DNA from: Saprospiraceae bacterium
GTDB lineage: Bacteria; Bacteroidota; Bacteroidia; Chitinophagales; Saprospiraceae
DNA length: 64,000 nt
Reading direction: 5' to 3'
NCBI GenBank assembly: GCA_026129545.1
Contig: JAHCHX010000001.1
Span: 1,363,501-1,427,500 of the forward strand
Shown here: positions 63,712 through 64,000 of the stretch, one piece after another
Layout: each line of letters opens with the position of its first letter
Position numbering within the stretch: position 1 is the stretch's first letter
Translations under genes and position numbers: made by a program
Notes under the pieces: model-generated
The model's database searches: none
What the model was told of the DNA's origin: nothing
What the model saw: only the letters and a program-made list of their open reading frames with translations

Positions 63712-63999
63712 TTAGAAACGAGTCACTACGGCGATGGCCTTCTTTGTTCGCTGCGTTGTGCCGTCGGGGGCAAAGAGTTCGACAAAAAGCACATAAATAC
63801 CGGGTTTGGCGCGAGTGCCGTCATCGAGGTCTCCATCCCAGCGCAGGGTTCCTTCGGTGCCGAGCAATTCTTGGCGCACCAAGCGTTTCACTGGGATACC
63901 TTCCGAGTCAAAAATGGTCGTCGTGGCAAAAAATCCCTCACGAGGCAGCGCATAAAACACCTCGAGGAAATCCTCATAACTGTCGCCATCGGGTGAAAG
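63712..63999 (-). CDS. C-terminal end of a surface protein with a FlgD-like tail (runs off the window)
   Basis: The frame stays open to the right edge: LSPDGDSYEDFLEVFYALPREG, then TTIFDSEGIPVKRL, RWDGDLDDGTRAKPGIYVLFVELFAPDGT and final VVTRF. This matches the FlgD-Ig-like or gliding-type C-terminal end that follows lamin-tail and similar domains in secreted Bacteroidota proteins. The N-terminus is outside the window. Confidence 0.75.
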   Translation of the reverse strand, partial: LSPDGDSYEDFLEVFYALPREGFFATTTIFDSEGIPVKRLVRQELLGTEGTLRWDGDLDDGTRAKPGIYVLFVELFAPDGTTQRTKKAIAVVTRF

Positions 64000-64000
64000 A

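Overview
The window looks like a Bacteroidota chromosome, probably a Saprospiria-type gliding or surface-colonising bacterium. Five or more proteins carry type IX secretion (T9SS) C-terminal sorting domains. Candidate promoters fit the Bacteroidota -7 box TAnnTTTG. SecD and SecF are fused, and there is a gingipain-like C25 protease, a TonB receptor with a carboxypeptidase-like N-domain, and many SPII lipoproteins. This placement is inferred from gene content only.

1-17.5 kb: an accessory island of eight tandem Rhs cassettes plus a truncated ninth arm. Each cassette is a partial Rhs-core 'homology arm', a different C-terminal toxin tip, and a small exported (mostly lipoprotein) candidate immunity gene. 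The arms lack the rest of the Rhs protein and usually lack a start codon; several are frameshifted or carry in-frame stops. The array therefore looks like a silent reservoir of toxin tips. Cassette boundaries carry an imperfect palindrome (GCTTGGTC...GACCAAGC). Four distinct tips are zincin-like metallopeptidases, one has a JAMM-like motif, one a lipase motif, and one is unrecognised. Cassettes 3 and 6 are copies of one tip; copy 3 has lost its catalytic glutamate. Two IS1-family elements in opposite orientation bound or interrupt the array, and a 161-bp MITE interrupts tip 5. Removing the second IS1 or the MITE, with one target duplication, restores the reading frame exactly. A fragment of the same arm and palindrome lies 28 kb away beside galE.

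17.5-45.8 kb: mostly ordinary chromosome. It has a TonB receptor, a 3011-residue T9SS adhesin whose last 1200 codons have a different codon style, a Cox3-like protein, an EamA transporter, a BNR-propeller protein, an SLC13-type permease, SecDF, an alpha-L-fucosidase, and a Leloir operon galK-galT-galE.

45.9-53.2 kb: repeat-rich spacer with a 137-bp IS903-like MITE and palindromic repeats, a Cys-rich lipoprotein, a C25-type protease, a T9SS protein and truB.

53.2-58.8 kb: cas6 (-), an 11-repeat CRISPR array, cas1, cas2, then a retron-type reverse transcriptase preceded by a plausible msr-msd RNA gene. No interference genes are visible. This Cas6/Cas1/Cas2/array plus retron arrangement is, with the Rhs cassette array, the most interesting part of the window.

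58.8-64 kb: an LVIVD-repeat T9SS protein, an ARPP-1-like protein, initiator tRNA-fMet followed by a 340-bp GIY-YIG unit bounded by a copy of the tRNA 3' end, a stand-alone SpaB_C/thiopeptide-type protein, a small exported protein, and the C-terminal end of a surface protein that runs off the window.
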